Source: Segatella oris
Lineage (GTDB): Bacteria; Bacteroidota; Bacteroidia; Bacteroidales; Bacteroidaceae
Direction of reading: 5' to 3'
Length of the DNA: 64,000 nt
Assembly (NCBI RefSeq): GCF_900637655.1
Contig: NZ_LR134384.1
Coordinates: 62,001 to 126,000 of the forward strand
Below the pieces are notes generated by a model that worked only from the letters and a program-made list of their open reading frames with translations, did not search any database and had not been told where the DNA came from. Shown here in pieces: positions 55,638 to 64,000 of this stretch. The stretch's first letter is position 1, and every line of letters starts with the position of its first letter. The position numbers and the translations under genes are program-made.

Positions 55638-55674
55638 AACGCCTCAAAAAATCTTTTATTTTGAGGCGTTTTTC
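55638..55674. terminator. Bidirectional terminator after the phage modification genes
   Basis: AAACGCCTCAAAA (55638-55650) pairs with TTTTGAGGCGTTT (55659-55671), T-rich on the plus strand and a shorter T-run on the minus. It follows the last phage gene (stop at 55745). Confidence 0.7.
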
Positions 55675-55744
55675 TATTACAAATATTTGTATATCTCGCA
55701 GAAAATTACTATCTTTGTATAGTATATATTGGGACTTTACGCAC

Positions 55745-56383
55745 TCAAACATTGAGTTCAAACCTCACCGTCTCATCACCATCAAGCAGCAACCTCGTGC
55801 GCTCCAAGTTATTTTCGTATATGTGCACATTGCCGAGGTTCAACGTTATATTCTTTAGTGGCAGGTCTATCTGTTGTGCCATGAGGTAAAGGTGGTATAT
55901 ATCCGCTGGCAACCCTAAATTAGCATCGCTGCTCCTTTGGTAGGCCGACAACACTAATTCTCCGTCATCTATCTGGAACTGCACAAGGCTCAGGCAAGGA
56001 GCCTGGTTGCTTTCTGCGCCTGTTTCACCGAGGAACAGCACATAATTCTTGCTGTTACGCTTCTCGCGGTTTATCTTGGCAATCAGTGGCGGGAGCTTCT
56101 CAAAGTAGGTCGGATAACTGTTTACCAGTACGCTTCCGCAATAGTCCCACCAGTTTATTCCAACCTCACGATATTTTTGCACCTGTCGCTCACCTTGCAT
56201 GAACAGCTGCAGCTCATTTTTCAATTTCTTTCTTGCTATGCCGTGGCTCTCGAATATGTCGAGCAGGTCGACTGGAGATAATGACAGCTGCTCGTTGAGC
56301 AGATAGCGGATACAGCCTTTTCGGTTATGTTGTGTCTTCCCTGAAACTATAATCCGCTTCAATATTTCGTGATATTTGTTCAT
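55745..56383 (-). CDS. Thymidylate-synthase-family protein, predicted dCMP hydroxymethylase
   Basis: 212 residues in the thymidylate synthase fold: NELQLFMQGE at 56-65 (catalytic Glu57), nucleophile Cys130 in APCLSLVQFQ, YQRSSDANLGLP at 148-159 (Arg150, Ser151, Asp153) and HIYENN at 187-192. Spacings from Cys to Arg (20) and from Cys to the specificity residue (31) match E. coli TS exactly. That residue, Asn177 in TS, is Asp161 here (GLPADI), the change that marks dCMP hydroxymethylases such as T4 gp42. The phosphate-binding Arg pair is altered (NREKRNSKN). Shorter than TS (264). It likely makes a modified cytosine nucleotide for phage DNA; substrate and product are inferred. Overlaps the methylase gene by 4 bases. 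Confidence 0.7.
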   Translation of the reverse strand: MNKYHEILKRIIVSGKTQHNRKGCIRYLLNEQLSLSPVDLLDIFESHGIARKKLKNELQLFMQGERQVQKYREVGINWWDYCGSVLVNSYPTYFEKLPPLIAKINREKRNSKNYVLFLGETGAESNQAPCLSLVQFQIDDGELVLSAYQRSSDANLGLPADIYHLYLMAQQIDLPLKNITLNLGNVHIYENNLERTRLLLDGDETVRFELNV

Positions 56384-57234
56384 CGTTCGAATGGTATTTG
56401 AACAGTATTTTTATAAAGCATGATATCCGTATAAGAAGCGTTATAGTTCATATGGGCCTTGAACTCCCTACGGTGGCAGTTCTCAAAGGGGTTACCGATG
56501 AGCTTGTTCTTGCCGATCCATTCACAAAGCTCTGTTATGGAGGATTTGTTTGAAGTGAAGTAGATGAAACGATGATCAGCGAGGATGGTTAGTATATCAA
56601 GGTAATCAGACAGTTTCCAATACATTTTGTATGTTTTGCTGTCTGTGCTCAGATATGGAGGGTCAACGAGGAACACCACATCGGGTATATTCTTGTACTG
56701 CTCGAACAGCTGACGATAATCACATGAGGTTACGGTCAGGCCGTCAAGGTAGGTATCGGCAAGTGGGTAATCGGTGGCTTTTATTCTGTTATATAACGTT
56801 TCTTTCGACAACTCTTCATAGCAGGTGGCGTATTTCATCGAAAACAGGAGCGAGCCTGACAGAGTGATATAATCGACATAGCCGAAAGTGTGCTCATACT
56901 CGTGTATGCAGGAAAGGACGCTCCTACGCATGGCACCTGCAATGGCTTTCTTTCTTGGATAATCGCACAGAATGCTGCGCAGCCTGGAGAGCAATGCGTT
57001 GGTCTGTGGAATATGCTCCAACCGTTTGCGATAGCCGTCAAAATCATTATATATCACGGTGGAATTCGGTTTCTGATACTTGGCAATATGTGACAGCAAT
57101 CCACTGCCTCCAAATAAGTCTACAAAAGTTGTACCGTCAGGAAACTGCTGGAGTACTTTGATGTACTCCTTTGCGAACATCCGCTTCTGTCCCTGAAATG
57201 GAAGCGGCGCTGAAAGATATAGTTTCTTCATCAT
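56380..57234 (-). CDS. Phage D12-class DNA adenine N6-methyltransferase
   Basis: 284 residues. The N-terminal PFQGQKRMF (FxGxK-type SAM motif) and VDLFGGSGLLSHI are followed by a variable target region and the catalytic VDPPYLST. This is the Dam/D12 class N6-adenine methylase layout. It probably protects the phage genome against restriction, alone or together with the neighbouring nucleotide-modifying enzyme, with which it shares a 4-base overlap. The recognition site is not known. Confidence 0.85.
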   Translation of the reverse strand: MMKKLYLSAPLPFQGQKRMFAKEYIKVLQQFPDGTTFVDLFGGSGLLSHIAKYQKPNSTVIYNDFDGYRKRLEHIPQTNALLSRLRSILCDYPRKKAIAGAMRRSVLSCIHEYEHTFGYVDYITLSGSLLFSMKYATCYEELSKETLYNRIKATDYPLADTYLDGLTVTSCDYRQLFEQYKNIPDVVFLVDPPYLSTDSKTYKMYWKLSDYLDILTILADHRFIYFTSNKSSITELCEWIGKNKLIGNPFENCHRREFKAHMNYNASYTDIMLYKNTVQIPFER

Positions 57235-57299
57235 TTTTGTTTTTTAGTGGCTTGCAAAGGTCGGCATATCCAGTAAAGAGAAAGAATATTCATCTACAA

Positions 57300-57548
57300 T
57301 CATACTGCAAATACATTACACTCACGGTTCATCCGTTTAATAAGACTGTACACGGTACGCTCACTCACGGCGTAGCGGGTTGACAATACCAATACGATAT
57401 AGGATACTTTCTCACCGTGCCGACGTAGTTCTGTATAATCATTATAAAGATCTATATATCGCTCATCTTTCAAGCGTATACCGGCCTCGCGAAGCCTTTT
57501 TATCAATTCCCTGTTAAATTTCAAGATGTCTATTATCTTCATATTCAA
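57300..57548 (-). CDS. Small phage HTH protein
   Basis: 82 residues. Basic N-terminal helices are followed by a helix-turn-helix of sigma-region or AsnC kind (VLSTRYAVSERTVYSLIKRM). It may control the modification genes 65 bases downstream. It is separated from the structural genes by a structured intergenic element. No named family is recognised. Confidence 0.55.
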   Translation of the reverse strand: MNMKIIDILKFNRELIKRLREAGIRLKDERYIDLYNDYTELRRHGEKVSYIVLVLSTRYAVSERTVYSLIKRMNRECNVFAV

Positions 57549-57557
57549 TAAAATTTG

Positions 57558-57565
57558 TATCTTTG
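57558..57565 (+). promoter_or_regulatory. Plus-strand -7 motif facing the structured element
   Basis: TATCTTTG directly before the outer stem of the structured element at 57568-57668. No -33 TTG was seen, so this may be chance. Confidence 0.3.
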
Positions 57566-57567
57566 CA

Positions 57568-57710
57568 TCATCTCACTTACATAAGCGCAAAAAAAGAAGT
57601 GCCGCGACAAGGGTATTTGCCCCCGGTCGTGCGGTACTTCGTATTGCGTTAATATGTAGGTGAGATGACTATTAACAGGCCGGGGGCTTCTTTTTTCTAC
57701 CCCCCCCGGG
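57568..57710. ncRNA. Structured phage element with nested stems and competing pairings
   Basis: Outer stem TCATCTCACTTACATA (57568-57583) / TATGTAGGTGAGATGA (57653-57668), 16 bp with one wobble; middle stem AGCGCAA (57584-57590) / TTGCGTT (57644-57650); inner stem GAAGTGCCGC (57596-57605) / GCGGTACTTC (57631-57640). The apical GCCCCCGG (57619-57626) is complementary to CCGGGGGC (57680-57687), which can also pair with the C-run at 57701-57709. No ORF covers it. On the minus strand the inner stem followed by seven T residues makes an intrinsic terminator for the structural operon; the extra stems go beyond that need. Confidence 0.5.
57589..57640 (-). terminator. Minus-strand terminator of the phage structural operon
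   Basis: The inner stem at 57596-57605/57631-57640 is followed on the minus strand by seven T residues (57595-57589). Confidence 0.65.
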
Positions 57711-57733
57711 ATGATTATTAAATTGGCTATATA

Positions 57734-58195
57734 CTACATCGTAAGCCAATCAAGTTTTTCTGCATCTTCGAACGTTCTGTCCGAGCCTTTGAATGCCTTG
57801 AGGAGTTCTGCAGCATCGAGCGGGTCGATTTTAACTTCGACCTCTTTTTCAGCTAACGATTTGAGATACTCCTCGCCTTTTTTGTTCCACGCTGCAAACC
57901 ATTCATTTATCTCAGCTATTTCGCACTTTTCGGCCTCGGTCATACCGCGCACCTCTTCCTTTGCCCGTCGCTCAAGTTCCTGCGCCTCTTTCACACGTTG
58001 CTGCATCTTCTCAAACTCTTCGTCCTGAAGCGTTGTACGCACCTCCTCGATGTCTTTGTCGTAAGCCTCCGAGACAGGGCGCAAGGCCTTGAGGTTCTTC
58101 CACACTGCGAGCATGGCTTCATCACTCATGCCTGCAACTTTCAATGCTTTTAATGCTCTGTAGGCTTCAACTGCCTTAATCGTTTTTACTTTCAT
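57734..58195 (-). CDS. Phage coiled-coil protein of unknown function
   Basis: 153 residues, highly charged and helical (EFEKMQQRVKEAQELERRAK and following), with no domain recognised. Found after the tail-module genes and just before the structured terminator; perhaps a chaperone or accessory structural protein. Function cannot be read from the sequence. Confidence 0.6.
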   Translation of the reverse strand: MKVKTIKAVEAYRALKALKVAGMSDEAMLAVWKNLKALRPVSEAYDKDIEEVRTTLQDEEFEKMQQRVKEAQELERRAKEEVRGMTEAEKCEIAEINEWFAAWNKKGEEYLKSLAEKEVEVKIDPLDAAELLKAFKGSDRTFEDAEKLDWLTM

Positions 58196-58229
58196 TTTTA
58201 CTTTAATTCTTACTAAATTACTTTGTTAT

Positions 58230-58550
58230 TTACTTTTCTTTTGCTTCTGTTGCACTGACTGTACCGAGTTTCTGAGCGTTTGCCTTGCAGTACTTCACGA
58301 AGTGCGTCACATCTGTGACCACGCTGATGATTTCGTCTTCATCGGTAGTCAGATAGCTGATGTTGATACCTCCGAAATGCGCGAAAGTTGCGAGCAGTTC
58401 TTTGCTACCCTCGTTGCTGCTTACACTTCCGTTTTCGATGTTTGCATACTTGTCGTTTTCAACCGAAACGATAGCTTTGATAGTCGTACCTGTACCTACT
58501 GCTTCAACGCTCGCCTTGAAGCCTGCAATTGCTTTTACTTTTACTTCCAT
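58230..58550 (-). CDS. Small phage protein of unknown function
   Basis: 106 residues with a beta-rich N-terminal half (EVKVKAIAGFKASVEAVGTG) and a short helical C terminus. In a run of same-strand phage genes with gaps of 19 and 34 bases on either side. No family is recognised. Confidence 0.55.
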   Translation of the reverse strand: MEVKVKAIAGFKASVEAVGTGTTIKAIVSVENDKYANIENGSVSSNEGSKELLATFAHFGGINISYLTTDEDEIISVVTDVTHFVKYCKANAQKLGTVSATEAKEK

Positions 58551-58569
58551 AGTTGTATTTTTTATTGAA

Positions 58570-59652
58570 TTAGTTTATTTGAAGAACATATATCTCCTGC
58601 GTTATGCCCATAAAGGTATATTCTATCTTGTAGTGTTGCCCCTCTTTCAAGTCATCAAAGATATGCGTGTACTCCTTGCCCGCTTCGAGGTTTGCAAACG
58701 TGTAAGCCTGCTCGCCTGCCTGCATCTGTGAGCCGAGTTTGCTTGATGTAAATCTTAGAATTATATCTAAGTCTTTATTATTAGAAGTGCGTTTATAACT
58801 GTCTTTTATCTTAACCTCTACAACAATACTTCCCTTGATAGCCTCGCGCGCTGTGATAGTGAAGTATTCCTTTATTTGCTGTTCATTATAAATAATGCTC
58901 ACCGCAGTCGGATGAAAATCTATAATTGAAAAGTATTTTGCCTGTACTGGAGGGGTATTGAATGCGAGAGCAGAGGAGCATAAAAAGATGTAGGCCTTGT
59001 AATTGCCTACCGCAAGATTGCCGTTTCCTATTTCGACCAACGACCCTCCGTCCTTAAGCGGAGTTTCCGAGGTTTTGAAATAAGCAATCTGCCCCGCATT
59101 GTTTTTCAGTGCAAGGCCGAAATACGCTTCCGACAGCACGCCGAGGTCTTTCATTGTCAGTTCGTATTCAAGCCCCGCGTTTTTCATCATCATAACAGCT
59201 ACAACGCTGCCGCTCTCGTGCGTCTTGCTCGTGATAGTCGGAGCCTTGAAAGGTGCAGTCGCAGCGTGCTTGTAGCCTATAAAATCAGACAGACGGTAAG
59301 GACATGCAAAGGTAGTACCTACTTTCACGTGCTCCCAGTCAGCCTTACCTTTATCGTATAAATCCGTAAGGCTTTGTAAACTGCTGCTGTGTGCGACTTT
59401 CATGCCACAGATGCCGTCTTCCTCAAAATTTGCGCCCTTGAACCACGTCGCATTGTCACGCCATTTTCTATTTTCAAAATCGAACTCGTCAGAGGTAAAG
59501 GGTTTATTCAGTTCAATAGGCTTGAACTTCGCCCACATGTTGATTTTATCGCTCCTGCAAAGTGTTGCAAGGTCGTTGCTTGTTTCGCCCAAAACAGTCT
59601 TCACATCTGCGATGCTGACGGGGGCCTGTATAATACCATTTACTATGCTCAT
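58570..59652 (-). CDS. Phage structural protein of unknown function
   Basis: 360 residues. The N-terminal part (VKTVLGETSNDLATLCRSDK, INMWAKFKPI) and the later beta-rich region (about 130-350) look like a phage tail or fibre-associated protein common in Bacteroidales prophages. It overlaps the tail fibre gene by 4 bases, so both are translationally coupled. The exact role is unknown. Confidence 0.6.
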   Translation of the reverse strand: MSIVNGIIQAPVSIADVKTVLGETSNDLATLCRSDKINMWAKFKPIELNKPFTSDEFDFENRKWRDNATWFKGANFEEDGICGMKVAHSSSLQSLTDLYDKGKADWEHVKVGTTFACPYRLSDFIGYKHAATAPFKAPTITSKTHESGSVVAVMMMKNAGLEYELTMKDLGVLSEAYFGLALKNNAGQIAYFKTSETPLKDGGSLVEIGNGNLAVGNYKAYIFLCSSALAFNTPPVQAKYFSIIDFHPTAVSIIYNEQQIKEYFTITAREAIKGSIVVEVKIKDSYKRTSNNKDLDIILRFTSSKLGSQMQAGEQAYTFANLEAGKEYTHIFDDLKEGQHYKIEYTFMGITQEIYVLQIN

Positions 59653-62144
59653 TTCTCACCTCCTTTTAATTGTTCTATTTCTGTTTCAAGCACTTTTATC
59701 CGCTTCTTCAACCGCTCGACCTTATCGTCCACCTGCACTGCTGCTCCGAGCGCGAGTGCAATAAGTCGTGTGTCAAGGTAGTTCAGTTTCAGATAGCCAT
59801 CGTCGCTTGCATAGACCATGCTTTTCAACATACTCTCCCGGACACTCTGCGCAATAAAACCGATGCCATGCTTGCCCGTGTCTTTGTAATCGAACTGCCA
59901 CGTACCGCCAAGACTACGGATGATCTTCATGCTGTCTACAGCCTTGATGTTTTCTTTCGAACGCCTGTCGGACGTAGTGTAGGCCGTTACGCCACCTTGC
60001 GCCAACACGTTACCGTAAAAAGTTGCATTCTTATCCCTACTAAGAATTAGTGCGTTCTGCCAGCCGTTGTTGTACACGTTAAATTGTAACTCGCTTCCCT
60101 CGAAAAGCGTATACAGAGGGAAATCTGCACTTCCAACATAAACAACATTAGAATCTGAAACAAACAAGGCGCGTCTGGCAGTACCGTCCTTAAGACGTAG
60201 CTGAAGGCCCTTGTTATTTGAAAGATTCAGGTATCCGCCAATGCTTAAGTCTTCCATTACACGGGCAGAGCCATTCACATCAAGTTTGCAGATAGGGGCA
60301 TTAGTACCTATCCCTACATTGTTTCCTGCAAAGTACAGTATGTTGTTAATACCAGTCACACTGCCAAGTGCACCTATAATGTCTCCTGTACCGTCGAAAT
60401 TCTGCCCCCACAATGTGCGCATGTTCTGTAATTTTGTTGCAGAAGCAACATTATCTGTTAAATATGCTATCGTTGCCCAATCTGACCAGCCTCCAACATC
60501 TCTTTTGCTTCGATATAACATTCTTCCGACATCTGAGTTAGCTTGCCACTGCATAGCGAGCTCACTTCCTCCGTATCCTTTAATCGACAGTAAATTTCCA
60601 TACGCGAAAGGATAGCCGTTTTCATATATATTATAGACATTTAGTCCAGGTGGTGGCATTTCCGTGCCTTTCAGAGGCCTATTCTGCTGTCCCTTGACAT
60701 TGATAGTATCTGCCGTTGAAGCATTACCCTCCCAGCCTTTCTCTGTTATTTTGCCAAGGAGTTTTGCACCGCTTTCATCATTGTTCTGTACATCATCAGA
60801 CTTGTAAAACTCGAAGACACCTCCATATTCGAAAAACTTACATCTATTATAATTCTGATGTCCTAAACGAATTGCATGTGAAAAATTAAAAGCAGAATTT
60901 TCCCCGGATATATTCCAAGCGTATAATTTATTGTCTAATATATTTAGATTGCCATTAAGCGTTCCACCAGCAAGCGACAAATATTTTCCACTTACAACAT
61001 CATCGGTCAACTGGGACAGTTTCGTCAGGTTCTTTTCGTCCCATATTTTTATCCACTTCGCATCTTTGATTTGCTTGCCATCAGCTTCGTTCTTACGATA
61101 ATATACGCTTTCATTTCGCTGCGTAGGGAGTGCGAGTTGACTAATCCAGTTCACGCTGTCATTTTTAGACCAGTCCATCGAAATGATATGTCTCCAATCA
61201 TCGCCAATTCCGCTCTTTGTAGTCATCACAGCATAATAGCCAGCCTCGTCAGGCGCGAAATTGACTTCTCTGTGCGTCTTGAATGTATCAACGATACCGT
61301 AGCCGTCTACGGTTGTAGGTTTGTTTGTCAATGCAGAAAAAGCATGCGTGTGTGATATGCTTGCAGCATCAGTGATACCGTACCCCTGCAGGGTCGTAGG
61401 CTTTTGTGTCAACGATGCAAAGGAGTGCGAATGTGCAGACGGATTGAACGCACTCGGCTTACCCGTGATTTCACTCCAGGCATATGATGGTTTTGTCGCT
61501 GCCTTGGCCCATGCAGGCACGTCACTTGCAGGCATGGACGTGGGTTTATTTTTTATAATCGACCAATCCACCGAGGTGAGTGCTCCGGCCTCTACGCGTT
61601 TCAGCCGCTCATTGAGGTCGTTACCGAGGAACGCCGAGAGGACGGCTGCCGCCTTTGCAGTAGTGTAGTCGTTCCAACGGTCCAAACGCTCATAGCTTGT
61701 ACCGCCACTTTCGCTACCTCCACCCTGTGCCGTGCCTGCACCGAATGCCGTCAATCCACCTGTAGCATACAGTCCCGCAGCCTTTCTTGTATCCGAAACA
61801 CGTGTCAGTGAAAGTGCGCCATTTTTCTCATCATAACTGATTTTAATGTCACCGATAGTGACTCCTTTGAGGAAATTTATCAATTCCTTGGCTGTATCTT
61901 CCTTATCCTTGCGCAGGAATTCATCGTATGCAGGGCTGTCCTCCGCCAAGGCCCGCGCTTTATCGGCATAGGCGGCCCGGGCTGCATCGTTTGCCTGCAG
62001 TGCCTTGTCTGCCTGTTCTGCAAACGTAGCCTTGTCTGCCGACAGTGCATGCCGCACGTCGTCACTCTGTGCCCAGGGCGTCGTGCTGCCACCCCTGCCG
62101 GTTCCCTCAGCCCGCTTTCGGGCAAACATCTTGATATCAATCAT
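59649..62144 (-). CDS. Tail fibre with C-terminal S74 intramolecular chaperone
   Basis: 831 residues. The middle has phage fibre repeats of the kind KPTTLQGYGITDAASISHTH and KPTTVDGYGIVD (about 250-290). The C-terminal about 105 residues form a peptidase S74 self-cleaving chaperone (TSDRRSKENI with the Ser/Lys dyad, KHGIGFIAQSV, YLDTRLIALALGAAVQ and a final coiled-coil). S74 domains trimerise the fibre and then cut themselves off. Probably the host-recognition fibre. It overlaps its upstream neighbour by 8 bases and its downstream neighbour by 4. Confidence 0.85.
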   Translation of the reverse strand: MIDIKMFARKRAEGTGRGGSTTPWAQSDDVRHALSADKATFAEQADKALQANDAARAAYADKARALAEDSPAYDEFLRKDKEDTAKELINFLKGVTIGDIKISYDEKNGALSLTRVSDTRKAAGLYATGGLTAFGAGTAQGGGSESGGTSYERLDRWNDYTTAKAAAVLSAFLGNDLNERLKRVEAGALTSVDWSIIKNKPTSMPASDVPAWAKAATKPSYAWSEITGKPSAFNPSAHSHSFASLTQKPTTLQGYGITDAASISHTHAFSALTNKPTTVDGYGIVDTFKTHREVNFAPDEAGYYAVMTTKSGIGDDWRHIISMDWSKNDSVNWISQLALPTQRNESVYYRKNEADGKQIKDAKWIKIWDEKNLTKLSQLTDDVVSGKYLSLAGGTLNGNLNILDNKLYAWNISGENSAFNFSHAIRLGHQNYNRCKFFEYGGVFEFYKSDDVQNNDESGAKLLGKITEKGWEGNASTADTINVKGQQNRPLKGTEMPPPGLNVYNIYENGYPFAYGNLLSIKGYGGSELAMQWQANSDVGRMLYRSKRDVGGWSDWATIAYLTDNVASATKLQNMRTLWGQNFDGTGDIIGALGSVTGINNILYFAGNNVGIGTNAPICKLDVNGSARVMEDLSIGGYLNLSNNKGLQLRLKDGTARRALFVSDSNVVYVGSADFPLYTLFEGSELQFNVYNNGWQNALILSRDKNATFYGNVLAQGGVTAYTTSDRRSKENIKAVDSMKIIRSLGGTWQFDYKDTGKHGIGFIAQSVRESMLKSMVYASDDGYLKLNYLDTRLIALALGAAVQVDDKVERLKKRIKVLETEIEQLKGGEK

Positions 62145-64000
62145 TGCTGTCTATTTCCTTTAATGTCAGTTCTGCCGTTCCCTCTGCAAGGTTTCTGCTG
62201 ATGCCCTGCACAAAGAAGTTCTTGTTTAGAAAATTATGCCTATAGTGTGCAAACGGGTCTACAAACCCTCCGCGGATATCCGTCATGTGCTGTGTCATGA
62301 TCACCCGGGGCGCATGATATTCCTGATAGTAGCTGTTCACATAGAGTTGCTCGGGTTTGGCCATGCTGTCTGTCATCCGACTGTAGAGCATGAGTATACC
62401 GTCACCGCTGGCAGCGTCTACGGGAGTAGAGAGACAGAGGGCATTCTTGACACCTATCTGCATGCATTCATCATGCGTCAGGGCAGAGGTAACCTTGAAC
62501 TCAAGGTCATCCTTGCGGTTGCAGAAGGAACTCTGTGCAGCACTCATATATACGATGTCATGATCATCCCCGAGCAGTTCCGTCTTCCCATTGTCACTCA
62601 CCACCTTCACCTCGAAAGACTTTATCTGTATGGAACTCACGTGTGCCAGCAGCGGAATGGCATCTTCGGTCCATTTGGTATGTCTGAAGAATGTAGGATG
62701 ACGGCGTGTGATATCACTCCAAAGCACATTCACCGGACCCAGGACGATAAACCTTACCGCACCGCTCACATGGTCTCGTTTCCGAATAGGTATAGCCATA
62801 CCTTCACTGTCTACGCCATGCTTCCAGCTGATGTTGTTCTGCAGGCTGTATTCGTGGCCTATCAGTTTATCACCAATCTTTGGGTCAAAACCTATCGTGA
62901 AACTCTGCTGATAGTATTCGTCATCACTGCTGCACTCCGAGCGCTCCTTGTACTTGCGCCACTCAAAATCTTCCATCTGCGAGCCGCTTCCTGTCTCAAC
63001 GACGCATTTGTCACCGATGATAAGCATACAGGCTATGAGTCCTACCTTGCTGATTTTATCAGTTCCGTCACCCACGCTGCTGTACTTGAACTCATACAGC
63101 TCGGGGGTAGTGTCTGTGAATGGATACCACCCACTATCGCCACTTTCGTCCCAGTGGGCCTCTTCATTATGTTTAGGGTCCGAGTATGTCTGTTTCCAGA
63201 ACTTGCGCGTATAGTAGAGTCTGTCTCCCTTCTTGTTCTTTGTCACATTCCCTCTTACGTCAACCTTGCCTTCAGGTGGTGTTCCGCCGAACGGCATGAA
63301 CACCCATTCCTTAGTCCGCAGGTCGTGGTATTTGGCTGTTACTTTCACGAGGGGGTTCAGGAGCATTTTTCCTGAAAACACAATATAGTTCGTTGTCTCC
63401 TCATCGACAGGAGAAAACATCCCCCCGGAATGCTGACTCACATAAGTGGCATAAGGAATGGTACTGCGAAGAGCAGACTCGTTCGGATATGCTTCTGCAG
63501 CACTGTTCTTTCCATTACCGTTCACCGACAGCACCAGGACATTGTCCATGTTGATTTTCGACACGGGGCTGTTGTCTTTTCTGGCCATGGCCCGCTCCAC
63601 CTTGCCATAGGAAACGAGCGCTGCCCCAAGATTCTTGCCGAGCCACTGCAGCAACGCCTGCTGGTCCTTACCGCCACGGCCGAAGTGAACCATGAGTTCC
63701 TCACCGCTGCCAGTGCCGACATGCATAGGGAAACGCCACGAAACATGGTGCTTCAACCACACATACCAATCCACGATGCTTCCATCATCATAGTCGGTAT
63801 CACCTTCAAGCACCAAATCTCTGAAACCTCTGTAAGCCCGTTTTCCATCGCCTAAGCTGATCAGTTCTGACATGTATTTCTGCCGTGCTGCGAAATAACT
63901 CCCGAGCGCACTTTCCTCCAGCGGGCTTTCGATGAGACTTTCCATTTTCTCAACCTTACAGGTCAGCAGCAGCTGGTTGTAGATTTCGCCGACGCTGATG
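62137..64000 (-). CDS. Phage tail/baseplate-like protein, 5' end beyond the window
   Basis: The frame stays open from the apparent ATG at 63945 to the right edge (ISVGEIYNQLLLTCKVEK precedes MESLIESP) and reads as normal protein, so the true start lies outside and the gene is partial. At least 620 residues are visible. It is large, beta-rich and without transmembrane helices; segments such as HVGTGSGEELMVHFGRG and a late HAPRVIMTQHMTDIRGG suggest a tail-tip or baseplate protein of Bacteroidales phages. Identity is inferred from position directly upstream of the tail fibre. Confidence 0.6.
   Translation of the reverse strand, partial: ISVGEIYNQLLLTCKVEKMESLIESPLEESALGSYFAARQKYMSELISLGDGKRAYRGFRDLVLEGDTDYDDGSIVDWYVWLKHHVSWRFPMHVGTGSGEELMVHFGRGGKDQQALLQWLGKNLGAALVSYGKVERAMARKDNSPVSKINMDNVLVLSVNGNGKNSAAEAYPNESALRSTIPYATYVSQHSGGMFSPVDEETTNYIVFSGKMLLNPLVKVTAKYHDLRTKEWVFMPFGGTPPEGKVDVRGNVTKNKKGDRLYYTRKFWKQTYSDPKHNEEAHWDESGDSGWYPFTDTTPELYEFKYSSVGDGTDKISKVGLIACMLIIGDKCVVETGSGSQMEDFEWRKYKERSECSSDDEYYQQSFTIGFDPKIGDKLIGHEYSLQNNISWKHGVDSEGMAIPIRKRDHVSGAVRFIVLGPVNVLWSDITRRHPTFFRHTKWTEDAIPLLAHVSSIQIKSFEVKVVSDNGKTELLGDDHDIVYMSAAQSSFCNRKDDLEFKVTSALTHDECMQIGVKNALCLSTPVDAASGDGILMLYSRMTDSMAKPEQLYVNSYYQEYHAPRVIMTQHMTDIRGGFVDPFAHYRHNFLNKNFFVQGISRNLAEGTAELTLKEIDSND

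Larger units (their letters stand above)
55536..64000. mobile_element. Prophage, one end, probably Mu-like (continues past the right edge)
   Basis: Phage structural genes run leftward on the minus strand: baseplate/tail-like, S74 tail fibre, small phage proteins, HTH protein, adenine methylase and TS-family nucleotide enzyme. The order tail fibre, DNA modification, end repeats is that of the right end of Mu-type phages. Three copies of AAAACGAAATGT near the tip resemble transposase sites. The boundary at 55536 (TG dinucleotide 18 bases before the first CGAAA) is inferred. Confidence 0.65.

Noticed and set aside
59649..62144. Diversity-generating retroelement acting on the tail fibre
   Set aside because: No reverse transcriptase or template/variable repeat pair is visible in the window; one could lie beyond the right edge, but nothing here supports it.
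62236..63375. Long plus-strand frame of 379 codons opposite the phage tail gene
   Set aside because: It is antisense to a better supported minus-strand gene with coupled neighbours; its residue pattern (many His, Cys, Val runs) is that of a shadow frame.
1..64000. tRNA and rRNA genes
   Set aside because: No cloverleaf or rRNA-like sequence was recognised by reading; a tRNA scan was not available.

Overview
The window comes from a Bacteroidales genome, most likely a Prevotella-type organism (Prevotellaceae). The evidence is a SusC/SusD operon, a C10 (interpain/streptopain-like) protease, many lipoproteins with a Cys lipobox, Bacteroidota-type promoters (TTG, about 19-20 bases, TAnnTTTG) and proteins with BACON and DUF4302 domains. 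Species assignment is inference.

Layout. (1) 1-10.5 kb is core genome: a secreted C10 protease, glyS with an overlapping FKBP-type lipoprotein gene, an apparent stand-alone small RNA unit, a MATE exporter with a small membrane protein, and dnaK. (2) About 10.48-34.56 kb is an AT-rich integrative mobilizable element inserted at the 3' end of dnaK. It is bounded by 96-bp direct repeats (10481-10576 and 34462-34557, 4 differences) that carry the last dnaK codons and its terminator. Its backbone is a two-HTH regulator, tyrosine integrase, small membrane protein, HTH protein, VapE-like ATPase, TOPRIM primase, a likely oriT, MobC, relaxase and a coiled-coil membrane protein. Its cargo looks like defence: a metallophosphoesterase-P-loop NTPase, a type I restriction-modification locus (hsdM, recombinase, a half hsdS, BRO-N/Fic, hsdS, a GIY-YIG-like ORF, a second half hsdS, an Abi-like ORF, hsdR) and a TrlF-like PHP/ATPase. 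(3) 35.4-42 kb is a sialic acid operon: O-acetylesterase, mutarotase, MFS transporter, lyase and epimerase. (4) 42.2-45.3 kb holds an outer-membrane HhH/beta-barrel protein and an NAD-dependent epimerase. (5) 46.1-54.3 kb, minus strand, is a SusC-SusD operon with a zinc metallohydrolase lipoprotein, a DUF4302 lipoprotein and a BACON lipoprotein. (6) About 55.54 kb to the right edge is one end of a prophage read on the minus strand: baseplate/tail-like protein (cut by the edge), S74 tail fibre, three small phage proteins, an HTH protein, a D12-class adenine methylase and a thymidylate-synthase-family protein carrying the Asp that marks dCMP hydroxymethylases. Three CGAAA-containing repeats at the tip look like Mu-type transposase sites.

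The most notable points are the dnaK-targeting element with a type I RM locus whose specificity gene lies in direct-repeat modules beside its own recombinase; the predicted cytosine-nucleotide hydroxymethylase at a Mu-like prophage end; a structured element at 57.57-57.71 kb with competing pairings; a candidate sRNA at 5.4-5.69 kb; a sigma-54-like promoter for dnaK; and a roughly 380-bp dispersed intergenic repeat. All calls rest on reading the sequence; no database search was made.
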